Virus record (IMG/VR): IMGVR_UViG_3300032304_001768 | Span: 18,327 to 82,326 of that record | Reading direction: 5' to 3' (one strand) | Origin: a virus | DNA: 64,000 bases | Shown here: one piece after another, positions 49,482 to 56,009 of the stretch | Layout: each line of letters opens with the position of its first letter | Numbering within the stretch: the first letter of the stretch is position 1 | Position numbers and translations under genes: made by a program | Notes under the pieces: model-generated | What the model saw: the letters and a program-made list of their open reading frames with translations, nothing else | What the model was told of the DNA's origin: nothing | Databases searched by the model: none

Positions 49482-50276
49482 ATGTCTGCAAAATTAAGAA
49501 AGTATACCAAAGAATTTTTAGAACCTAAAGTTAAAGAAGTCACATCAATGACTGCTTTAATAGAAAGCATAGGGCTTAAACTTACTGGAGGCAGTTATCG
49601 ACTGTTAAAACAAAGAATAAATCAACATGGAATATCCATAGATCATTTTATTGGACATGGTTGGTCGAAAGGATTAACTAAAGAAACATCAGATACATTA
49701 AATAAAAATTCTCTTAAAACGAGGACGCCCCATGAAAAAGTTTTTTGTATAAATTCCGGGTTTAATTCTAGTAAATTAAAATATAGATTATTAGATCTTG
49801 GTTGGGAAGACAAATGCAATATTTGTGGATTGAAGGACTGGCTAGGTAATCCTATTACTTTACATGTTGATCATATAAATGGAATATCCGGAGATAATAG
49901 ATTGGAAAATTTGCAAATAATTTGTCCCAACTGCCATCAACAAACAGAAACATGGGGTAATAAAAAAGACAAGGGGAGTATGGTGAAATTGCTAAACACG
50001 CCAGACTTAGGATCTGGTGCCGAAGGGCTTGTCGGTTGGAGTCTGACTACTCCCACCAAAAAATGTATAGACTGTGATAAAAAATGCTCTTGTAATGCTA
50101 CAAGATGTAAATCTTGCGAAGCTATTAGAAAAAACAATAATATAAAAAAAAGAGTTTCTAAAGAACAATTAATTTTAGATTTAAAAGATTTAAAAACATA
50201 TGTTGAAATATCTAAAAAATATAATGTATCTGATGTATCCATTAAAAAATGGTGTAAATTTTATAATCTAGTTTAA
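49482..50276 (+). CDS. HNH endonuclease containing a tRNA-Leu gene in frame
   Basis: About 264 residues. The HNH core is CNICGLKDWLGNPITLHVDH, then INGISGDNRLENLQIICPNC. A helical domain precedes it, and a C-terminal zinc ribbon (KKCIDCDKKCSC, RCKSCEA) plus a helix-turn-helix-like YVEISKKYNVSDVSIKKWC follows. Codons for about residues 165-193 coincide with the complete tRNA-Leu(UAG) gene at 49974-50058, read without a stop. The protein is therefore presumably interrupted by about 29 tRNA-derived residues between nuclease and zinc ribbon. Confidence 0.78.
   Translation: MSAKLRKYTKEFLEPKVKEVTSMTALIESIGLKLTGGSYRLLKQRINQHGISIDHFIGHGWSKGLTKETSDTLNKNSLKTRTPHEKVFCINSGFNSSKLKYRLLDLGWEDKCNICGLKDWLGNPITLHVDHINGISGDNRLENLQIICPNCHQQTETWGNKKDKGSMVKLLNTPDLGSGAEGLVGWSLTTPTKKCIDCDKKCSCNATRCKSCEAIRKNNNIKKRVSKEQLILDLKDLKTYVEISKKYNVSDVSIKKWCKFYNLV
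49974..50058 (+). tRNA. tRNA-Leu (UAG), nested in the HNH gene
   Basis: Acceptor GGGAGTA / TACTCCC, anticodon arm CCAGA CTTAGGA TCTGG, class II variable arm, T-arm GTCGG TTGGAGT CTGAC, A73, encoded CCA. A well-formed tRNA entirely within protein-coding sequence. Confidence 0.9.
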
Positions 50277-50338
50277 ACAAAAGAATCTGTTGCTTAATCG
50301 CGTGTGGGTTCGAGTCCCACCATGCCGACCATTTAGAT

Positions 50339-50344
50339 TAAATA
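50339..50344 (+). promoter_or_regulatory. Late promoter -10 box TAAATA
   Basis: Ends 5 nt before the ATG at 50350. Confidence 0.7.
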
Positions 50345-50349
50345 GTTTT

Positions 50350-51155
50350 ATGTTAAACTTTAAACAATTCTTCTTCGAACGTGCATTCCACGGTTCACCA
50401 AACGAGGTGGCTGGAGATTTCAATCTGGATTATATTGGAACTGGCGAAGGTGGACAAGCTTTTGGTTGGGGATTGTATTTTGCAGAAAACCCTAAAGTTG
50501 CTGAAACGTATAAAAATTTACATCCATACTCTCAGAGAGAAGTTCGATACAAAGGAAAAACTCCGAGAGAATGGGAAGATGTTAGTGATGGAACGAGCAA
50601 TATGTTTGGGAGAAGATTAGACTGAATGTTTCAAAAGAAGATTTATTAAATTATCCATTGTCCAAACAACAGCTTGATTTGGTGAAATCACTTCCTGATG
50701 AATTGTTTCATAAAGGTAATATGTATGAAGTTAACATTGATGCATCCATAGATGATTTCATTCATTACGATGGATCAGAATCTGAATATGATCCAATCTT
50801 AAAAAAGATCAATGATGGAATCAAAAGATTCTATCATTATGATGAAGGTAATTATTTTCAAGGAACATACGATGGAAAATCCATTTATCCAAAGGTGTGT
50901 AAAGTGGTTGCAGATTTTGAAAATAATTTAGAACAGTTTGGATCACAACCCACCAAAAATGAACAGATATTAGGAAGTAAATTCCTAGCAAAAGTGGGAG
51001 TCAAAGGAATTCGATATTTAGATGAGCTATCCAGATCATCTGGACAAGGCACTTATAACTATGTTATATTTGATCCATCTATTATTAAAATAGTGAAAAC
51101 GAACGGTCAGTTTGTGATGCCTTCCAAGAAACCAGAATCTGTCGAAATCGATTGA
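50350..51155 (+). pseudogene. ADP-ribosyltransferase-like effector (ART-PolyVal type), frameshifted
   Basis: The first frame (50350-50625, 91 residues) starts with a capsid-targeting-like MLNFKQFFFERAFHGS and continues IGTGEGGQAFGWGLYFAENP, the H-G-S and G-x-G-x-Y-F signature of ADP-ribosyltransferases found in phage polyvalent proteins. The second frame, open from 50589 and best joined near 50620, carries RLNVSKEDLL, LPDELFHKGNMYEVNID and the C-terminal KGIRYLDELSRSSGQGTYNY, which completes that family. A -1 shift between 50589 and 50625 restores one protein of about 265 residues. Programmed shift, mutation or sequencing error are all possible. Confidence 0.65.
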
Positions 51156-51179
51156 CAAATCGAAATCGTGTGTTACTCT
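51152..51179 (+). promoter_or_regulatory. Sigma70-type promoter, extended -10
   Basis: TTGACA, 16-nt spacer, TACTCT preceded by TGT; drives the second part of the tRNA cluster. Confidence 0.65.
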
Positions 51180-51228
51180 AAACACGTAATTGGCCATGTG
51201 GCGGATGAAAATTGAAAAATCAAGAAAA

Positions 51229-51306
51229 GGTTGCGTAGTCCAACGGGTAGGAGACAAGAAACTTAAAATTTCTACAGTATGGGTTCGAATCCCATCGCAA
51301 CTACCA
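51229..51306 (+). tRNA. tRNA with UAA anticodon (Leu codon UUA), class I shape
   Basis: Acceptor GGTTGCG / CGCAACT (G1-U72), anticodon arm AGAAA CTTAAAA TTTCT, variable loop only about 5 nt, T-arm ATGGG TTCGAAT CCCAT, CCA. Leu tRNAs are normally class II, so the charging identity is uncertain. Confidence 0.78.
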
Positions 51307-51309
51307 AAT

Positions 51310-51385
51310 GGTGATATAGCTCAATGGTTAGAGCGTCCACCTCATAAGTGGAGGGTTATGGGTTCGAGTCCCATTATTACCACCA
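51310..51385 (+). tRNA. tRNA-Met or -Ile2 (CAU), second
   Basis: Acceptor GGTGATA / TATTACC, anticodon arm TCCAC CTCATAA GTGGA, T-arm ATGGG TTCGAGT CCCAT, CCA. Confidence 0.92.
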
Positions 51386-51397
51386 TTTTTTAATACC

Positions 51398-51604
51398 ATG
51401 AAAAACATACAATATTATTATGTTGCTTGCGAAGCAACAGATGAACAGAAAGTAAATGCAGAATTTAAACATTATTTCAGATTGTATAAATTTGATGGTG
51501 TTGCTCCTATCCTTGTGGAGCAGGGTGTTGATTTAGTTCCTGTATGGGAAACTAAGTATAATGCTACATTTAATCAAATTAATCCTTATCCACATCTTGA
51601 TTGA
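51398..51604 (+). CDS. Small hypothetical protein in the tRNA cluster
   Basis: A 68-residue protein (NIQYYYVACEATDEQKVNAE, then FDGVAPILVEQGVDLVPVWE). It starts 13 nt after the CCA of tRNA-Met and is followed 8 nt later by tRNA-Arg. Beta-strand rich; no family recognised. Confidence 0.5.
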   Translation: MKNIQYYYVACEATDEQKVNAEFKHYFRLYKFDGVAPILVEQGVDLVPVWETKYNATFNQINPYPHLD

Positions 51605-51611
51605 TAAAAAC

Positions 51612-51691
51612 GCAGTTGTATACCCTTGCGCTACGAACGCATAGAAAGGTTAATCGGATACATGTAGGTTCAATTCCTATCAACTGTGCCA
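51612..51691 (+). tRNA. tRNA-Arg (ACG) without D-arm
   Basis: Acceptor GCAGTTG / CAACTGT (G1-U72), then 7 nt (TATACCC) before anticodon arm TTGCG CTACGAA CGCAT, a 21-nt variable region and T-arm GTAGG TTCAATT CCTAT with CCA. Same layout as tRNA-Arg(UCU) at 45222. Confidence 0.7.
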
Positions 51692-51696
51692 TTTAT

Positions 51697-51780
51697 GGGG
51701 AAATGGTGGAATGGTATACACGGTAATCTCAAAAATTGTTGCTTAACAGCATGCGGGTTCGAGTCCCGCTTTCCCCACCA
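51697..51780 (+). tRNA. tRNA-Leu (CAA)
   Basis: Acceptor GGGGAAA / TTTCCCC, anticodon loop CTCAAAA on stem GTAAT / ATTGT, variable arm TGCT-TAAC-AGCA, T-arm GCGGG TTCGAGT CCCGC, CCA. Confidence 0.9.
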
Positions 51781-51897
51781 ATGGGCATGACATGGAGTAG
51801 ATGAGGGTTCGATTCCCTCACGGTCCACACTCTAAAAACGGGCCGATTGGTAGTGGCGCGACGGCACTCTTCGGGTTCGAGTCCCGACATGTCCACA
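51781..51897 (+). pseudogene. Two tRNA 3' remnants
   Basis: GAGGG TTCGATT CCCTC (about 51803-51819) and TCGGG TTCGAGT CCCGA (about 51873-51889) are intact T-arms ending in GGTCCACA and TGTCCACA. Each lacks an anticodon arm and a matching 5' acceptor. Confidence 0.5.
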
Positions 51898-51913
51898 AAC
51901 TTTAAAAAAGACC

Positions 51914-51941
51914 TTGACTTCCTCGAAAGAGGTGTTACAAT
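51914..51941 (+). promoter_or_regulatory. Sigma70-type promoter, extended -10
   Basis: TTGACT, 16-nt spacer, TACAAT preceded by TGT; about 80 nt upstream of tRNA-Gly(UCC). Confidence 0.65.
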
Positions 51942-52020
51942 CAAGGCATCAAAACAACTTGAGTTTGAAAGAACCAAGGATCGCTAAATAAAAACAGGAG
52001 GGTGAAAGTCCCTCTGCAAC

Positions 52021-52095
52021 GCGCTTATGATGTCAACGGTAGCATGGCAGATTTCCAATCTGAGTGTCAGGATTCGAATTCCTGTGGGCGCACCA
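52021..52095 (+). tRNA. tRNA-Gly (UCC)
   Basis: Acceptor GCGCTTA / TGGGCGC, anticodon loop TTTCCAA on stem CAGA / TCTG, T-arm CAGGA TTCGAAT TCCTG, CCA. Just upstream (51997-52018) is an isolated T-arm-like GAGGG-TGAAAGT-CCCTC. Confidence 0.85.
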
Positions 52096-52100
52096 AAATC

Positions 52101-52173
52101 CCGAGAGTAGCCTAATTGGTTAAGGCCCTACACTGTGAATGTAGCTATTCGAGTTCGATCCTCGGCTCGCGGA
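52101..52173 (+). tRNA. tRNA-His (GUG), no encoded CCA
   Basis: Anticodon arm CTACA CTGTGAA TGTAG. Acceptor CCGAGAG / CTCGCGG with one A4-G69 mismatch; the base before position 1 is C, not G, so the usual G-1 of tRNA-His is not encoded. 3' flank is AGAGG instead of CCA. Confidence 0.82.
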
Positions 52174-52175
52174 GA

Positions 52176-52212
52176 GGCAGGTATCACACTACTTCCACGT
52201 AGTCTGCCTTGG
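52176..52212 (+). terminator. Hairpin after the tRNA cluster
   Basis: GGCAG ... CTGCC enclosing ACTAC / GTAGT. No T-run, so its role as a terminator or as a tRNA remnant is open. Confidence 0.35.
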
Positions 52213-52266
52213 ATGATTCCAATTTGGAATTAACTAAACGTGTGATGAACATACTGGAAATTTCCA

Positions 52267-53694
52267 TTATCTGGATACTTCTTCCCAATCCATTGAAGCA
52301 TAAACATCATCGCCATTATCCTTAGAAGCAACAGCCAATGTAAGTTCGTAAGCTGTATTAGTAAATGAATTTCTTTCCAACTGAAATTTAAACAAGGCTT
52401 CTTTCAAGATATCTGTAGTTATGGTCGTTGAATTGCTAGAAGTTAAAAAGCCAGAAGCTAATACGCGACCTCCTGATAAGCTAGTCCCGGTAAGGTTATA
52501 TTCAACACTTGAATTATCAGCAGCAGATAACCAACTACCACCACTCGTTACACCGCTTGTAATAACCCTCCAATTGTAAACACCTGTCCCAACACCCATT
52601 ATTGATAGGGCTGTTAAGATAACAATAGCATCTAACCTAATGGATCTTAAACGAATTGAAACAACAGGTATATATGCACTAGCATTACCAAGATCTTTCG
52701 GAGTTTCAATATCTGTGCCAACTGCTTGTTGCAATCCTCTTAGCTCATAACCACCTTCGGATATAACAGTGCTACAAACTTGCTTCAATAAGCTAGGACT
52801 AGATGTAGCTGCTTTGTTCTCTATTTCATATCTCAATGGCAAAGATGCTGTTGTAATATACGTTGATGCTATTATATTTGCGTGATGAAAATAATGACAT
52901 GGCACAAATTGTCCGTTGATAACAAAACCTGTTCTAACGGTGCCAAGGCCAAGCCATTCAATATCCATGAAAAATATCTGAGCTTTTGTAATATCTAGCA
53001 CCAAACCAGACGGTCCAGAACCATCAAGAGGATCAACATTCCAATTGGCCTGCGCTATACGAGTCGAAGAGAGTGATCCTGACGTTATGCTACGCTCAAC
53101 CATATATAGTGTTGAATCATCAAGCTCCAAGTAAATACCATTGTCATTTCCAAAATATCCAACACGCTGTCTGAGATTTGTTTTAGCTGCGTTGAATGTG
53201 AAAGTGCTCATAATTTGAAGAGACTTACCGGGCTGATATGAAAATACCTTTGTGGTCTCTCTATACACCTTAGAACCACTCAATGCGTCAACTCTCAAAT
53301 CTACCAATCCTTGCGTCTGATTAAATGAAGCAGAAGCGGATGCTGCAACCGTGCCGCCAGTTAGAGTTGCCCACAAGTTATTGTCTGAGTATCTGTGAGA
53401 TGAATCAAATAGAGTCAGGGGTGCAGACATACGAACGCGACCAAATGCATCACTCGCCATATTAAAGTTACCATTAAAACGTGTGGGATCTACAATTACA
53501 ATAGGTTGCGGCTCGCTGTTATCAGATGTATTTACATTATAAGTCAACGTCGCATATTTCGGAAATTCACTCAGAGTCGAAGGCGTTCCATTATATGAAC
53601 TAATATTCGGAAATCTCGCATCGTCAACGATCTGCACATATTTACCATAATCAACAATAGCGGGATTTGCGTTGATATTAGAATTGATAGCCAT
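52267..53694 (-). CDS. Virion structural protein of marine T4-like type
   Basis: About 475 residues from the ATG at 53694, which sits 5 nt after a minus-strand late box. Motifs ASDAFGRVRMSAPLTLFDSS, YSDNNLWATLTGGT and the later QRVGYFGNDNGIYLELDD are shared by large structural proteins of cyanophages and related T4-like phages. Beta-rich throughout, with an Ile/Ala-rich stretch (AIVILTALSIMGVG) near residue 390. Probably a fibre, baseplate or head-associated adhesin. Confidence 0.68.
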   Translation of the reverse strand: MAINSNINANPAIVDYGKYVQIVDDARFPNISSYNGTPSTLSEFPKYATLTYNVNTSDNSEPQPIVIVDPTRFNGNFNMASDAFGRVRMSAPLTLFDSSHRYSDNNLWATLTGGTVAASASASFNQTQGLVDLRVDALSGSKVYRETTKVFSYQPGKSLQIMSTFTFNAAKTNLRQRVGYFGNDNGIYLELDDSTLYMVERSITSGSLSSTRIAQANWNVDPLDGSGPSGLVLDITKAQIFFMDIEWLGLGTVRTGFVINGQFVPCHYFHHANIIASTYITTASLPLRYEIENKAATSSPSLLKQVCSTVISEGGYELRGLQQAVGTDIETPKDLGNASAYIPVVSIRLRSIRLDAIVILTALSIMGVGTGVYNWRVITSGVTSGGSWLSAADNSSVEYNLTGTSLSGGRVLASGFLTSSNSTTITTDILKEALFKFQLERNSFTNTAYELTLAVASKDNGDDVYASMDWEEVSR

Positions 53695-53699
53695 ATGTT

Positions 53700-53705
53700 T
53701 ATTTA
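53700..53705 (-). promoter_or_regulatory. Late promoter -10 box on the minus strand
   Basis: TAAATA, 5 nt before the ATG at 53694. Confidence 0.65.
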
Positions 53706-53738
53706 CCAAAACTTTCTGAAATTTTCCAAAAATCGAAC

Positions 53739-53767
53739 TTGACATTCAGTTTGAGCCGTGATACAAT
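53739..53767 (+). promoter_or_regulatory. Sigma70-type promoter, extended -10
   Basis: TTGACA, 17-nt spacer, TACAAT preceded by TGA; divergent from the late gene to its left. Confidence 0.7.
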
Positions 53768-53793
53768 CTGATATAACTCAACCATCTGAATTG

Positions 53794-54198
53794 ATGAAAC
53801 TGTTTGAAAAAGTAAAAGAAATACGATCTAAAAATGGAGAACTTTATTTTGAACGCTGGGCTATTATCGAGATATCCAACTTTGCTGCTCTCTATATTCA
53901 TAGAATACATAAAGCAGACAAGGATAAACATCTACACACGCATCCTTGGAACTTTGCCAGTGTTATTCTTAAGGGCAGCTACATTGAATTGTGTGATGAT
54001 GGTAAGATTGTAAAAGAACCCGGATCAATTGCATTTGCTGGTAGGCATTTTTGTCATAGAATTGAAGAAATTATTTCTGGTCCTGTGTGGAGTTTGTTCT
54101 TCGTCTATGGTAAATATAAACCATGGTATTACAGTCTTGGGAAAATAGAATCCCAAGAATACAGAAAGATGAAGAACGAAAATAATCTTCCTGTATGA
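53794..54198 (+). CDS. Cupin-fold protein
   Basis: About 134 residues. Cupin motif 1 is HTHPWNFASVILKGSY and motif 2 is GSIAFAGRHFCHRIE, giving two or three His metal ligands in a small double-stranded beta-helix. Such phage proteins are often annotated as cupins of unknown role; dioxygenase or isomerase activity is possible. Preceded by an early-type promoter and followed 5 nt later by tRNA-Ser(GCU). Confidence 0.7.
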   Translation: MKLFEKVKEIRSKNGELYFERWAIIEISNFAALYIHRIHKADKDKHLHTHPWNFASVILKGSYIELCDDGKIVKEPGSIAFAGRHFCHRIEEIISGPVWSLFFVYGKYKPWYYSLGKIESQEYRKMKNENNLPV

Positions 54199-54203
54199 TT
54201 TAT

Positions 54204-54298
54204 GGAGAGTAATGCAGCCTCGGTGGCTGTCGCTGTTTGCTAAACAGAGGGAGGTCGTGAACAACGGCCTTTCGGTTCGATCCCGATGCTCTCCTCCA
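54204..54298 (+). tRNA. tRNA-Ser (GCU)
   Basis: Acceptor GGAGAGT / GCTCTCC, anticodon loop TTGCTAA on stem CTGT / ACAG, long variable arm, T-loop TTCGATC, CCA. Confidence 0.9.
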
Positions 54299-54307
54299 TT
54301 TTCAGGG

Positions 54308-54336
54308 TTGACAAACTGGATTCATGTGGTTAAATA
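54308..54336 (+). promoter_or_regulatory. Hybrid early/late promoter
   Basis: TTGACA, 17-nt spacer, TAAATA; the RlpA-like gene starts 8 nt downstream. Confidence 0.6.
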
Positions 54337-54344
54337 GACCCGAT

Positions 54345-54734
54345 ATGAAGACATTACTGACAACAGCGCTACTTCTTATTTTCTCGGTCAGCTGCTCCGC
54401 TGTAAAGCCAATCAGCGTTCCGATGAAATCAAGCAAACCAACTCAAGTTCAAACCGGAAAAGCGTCGTGGTATTCCACTCTCTGCAACAGAGGAAGCAAG
54501 ACAGCGAGCGGTGAACGTTTGAACAACAATAGCTCAACAGCTGCCCACAAAACACTTCCAATGGGAACAAAGGTAAAAGTTACCAATGTTCGTAATGGTA
54601 AAAGTGAGATTGTTAAAATCTCTGACAGAGGACCGTATGTTAAGGGTCGTGTCATTGATGTGACAGTCGGTGTTGCATCTCGCCTCGGATTCAAATCTCA
54701 AGGCGTTACTGAGGTTAGAGTAGAAGTTCTATAA
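54345..54734 (+). CDS. RlpA-like lipoprotein (double-psi beta-barrel)
   Basis: A 129-residue protein with a type II signal peptide, MKTLLTTALLLIFSVSC, whose lipobox SVSC puts a lipidated Cys at about 17. The rest is the RlpA double-psi barrel: QTGKASWYSTLCNRGSKTASG, AAHKTLPMGTKVKVTNVRNG and ISDRGPYVKGRVIDVT (catalytic Asp region). RlpA-type proteins bind or cleave denuded peptidoglycan glycans. In a phage this may aid lysis or lysis control. Confidence 0.82.
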   Translation: MKTLLTTALLLIFSVSCSAVKPISVPMKSSKPTQVQTGKASWYSTLCNRGSKTASGERLNNNSSTAAHKTLPMGTKVKVTNVRNGKSEIVKISDRGPYVKGRVIDVTVGVASRLGFKSQGVTEVRVEVL

Positions 54735-54742
54735 TAAAACAT

Positions 54743-55432
54743 ATGGCAACACAAGATAATCTAGGTGATAGATGTAAAAAATACGAAAGCACATTCGAGA
54801 ATTATTTTCTCCGCAAGACTCCGATCATTGTTCGGGTGGATGGAAAAGGCTTTAGTAAATGGACAAAGGGTTGCGCCCGTCCATACGATCAATCACTCAT
54901 CGATACCATGTTCAAATCAGCGAAAGAAGTTGCTGCCGAAATGCAAGGATGTAAAGCTTTGTATGCACAGAGCGATGAAGTCACATTCCTACTTCTTGAT
55001 GATGGGGATGAAACCACCCAGCAATGGTTTGGTGGTCGCCAGAATAAAATCGAAAGCATCACATCAGCTATGATGACTGCATTCTTTAATAAGAATTGGA
55101 TTGCTGAAAATCCAACTTCCAATAAGAAGCCAGCTATCTTTGATGCCAGATCATTTCAATGTCCTCGGGAAGATGTAAGCAATGTTTTCTTGTGGCGAGC
55201 TAAAGATTGGCAACGAAACAGTCTCAATATGTATTGCATGCAACACTTCTCTCATAAAGAACTGCAAGGCAAGAATCGTTTTGACAGAGTTGACATGCTC
55301 GCGAAACTTGGAAAGAATTGGGAAGCGGATGTGACTCCGCAGCAACGATTCGGATCTTTCTGGACATTAACAGGTGATCACTTGAATGTTGATCCTACTT
55401 ATGACAATATCAATTTTATAATTTTCTCATGA
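54743..55432 (+). CDS. Thg1-family tRNA-His guanylyltransferase / 3'-5' polymerase
   Basis: A 229-residue protein with the Thg1/TLP core: LGDRCKKYE at the start, PIIVRVDGKGFSKWTKG with Asp 33, KALYAQSDEVTFLLLDD with Asp 78 (metal-binding pair), RQNKIESITSAMMTAFF, and FQCPREDVSNVFLWRAKD. Thg1 adds G-1 to tRNA-His; Thg1-like proteins (TLPs) repair 5'-truncated tRNAs using the 3' strand as template. It follows the tRNA cluster, whose tRNA-His lacks G-1, so tRNA maturation is the likely job. Confidence 0.86.
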   Translation: MATQDNLGDRCKKYESTFENYFLRKTPIIVRVDGKGFSKWTKGCARPYDQSLIDTMFKSAKEVAAEMQGCKALYAQSDEVTFLLLDDGDETTQQWFGGRQNKIESITSAMMTAFFNKNWIAENPTSNKKPAIFDARSFQCPREDVSNVFLWRAKDWQRNSLNMYCMQHFSHKELQGKNRFDRVDMLAKLGKNWEADVTPQQRFGSFWTLTGDHLNVDPTYDNINFIIFS

Positions 55433-55440
55433 CTAATAAA

Positions 55441-55480
55441 TTAACACATATGCATTGACAATCTAATGCATATGTGTTAA
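55441..55480 (+). promoter_or_regulatory. Perfect 16-bp inverted repeat overlapping a promoter
   Basis: Arms at 55441-55456 and 55465-55480 (TTAACACATATGCATT and its complement), 8-nt spacer. A promoter lies within: TTGACA 55455-55460, 17-nt spacer, TAAAAT 55478-55483. Looks like an operator for a dimeric repressor, or an RNA hairpin. Confidence 0.65.
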
Positions 55481-55492
55481 AATTAAAAGGTA

Positions 55493-56009
55493 ATGGCTAA
55501 TATAAAAAGAATAACATACACATGTCCCTTGTGTGAAAAATTACAAGAAACCACGCAATATCGCTTCGATAGAAAAAAAAACTGCGTTTTGTAAAAACTG
55601 TGTAACTATAGGGACTCAAAAAGGAATTAAAAAACCTTTTATAACAGGTGAAAAAAGTGGAAGATGGAAAGGCTGCGAATATATTTCATCTGATGGATAT
55701 AAAATGGTTAAGTGTGATAATCAATTTCATCCATCTGGAAGATTAAAATATAAAAAAGAACACATTCTTATTTTAGAAAATGAATTAGGCCGAGAAATAA
55801 AAACTCAACAGGGAAATATGGGAGAACAAGTCCATCATGTTGACGGTGATAAATTAAATAATAACTTAGAAAATTTAGTTTTATGCTCCGATACAAGAGA
55901 GCATAGGCTCATTCATTGCCAATTAGAAGAAGTTTCTTTTGAATTGGTAAGGTTGGGGGTTATTTCCTTCGATAAAGAAACAAAACAATATAAAATAAAT
56001 GCAAGTTGA
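55493..56009 (+). CDS. HNH endonuclease, frame interrupted at an A9 run
   Basis: The first frame from ATG 55493 reads MANIKRITYTCPLCEKLQET and stops at 55594. The second frame continues with TAFCKNCVTIGTQKG, SGRWKGCEYISSDGYKM and the HNH core QVHHVDGDKLNNNLENLVLC. CPLC and CKNC together make one zinc ribbon, so a +1 shift (or loss of one A) in the nine-A run near 55571-55579 joins them. Its start lies 10 nt after the palindromic promoter. Overlaps thyX by 11 nt. Confidence 0.7.

Larger units (their letters stand above)
49371..50331 (+). tRNA. Split tRNA-Leu interrupted by an HNH gene
   Basis: 5' half 49371-49405 (acceptor CGGCATG, D-arm GAGA-loop-TCTC, GCAGA then CTT) and 3' half about 50282-50331 (TCTGT, short variable arm, T-arm GTGGG TTCGAGT CCCAC, acceptor CATGCCG, A, CCA). 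The acceptors pair perfectly and GCAGA pairs with TCTGT. The 876 nt between hold the HNH gene. Exact junction ambiguous; joining after CTT would give anticodon UAG. No complete group I core is visible. Confidence 0.6.

Noticed and set aside
43740-52173. CRISPR array in the tRNA region because of recurring TTCGAAT strings
   Set aside because: The repeats are tRNA T-loops with irregular spacing and no constant repeat unit.
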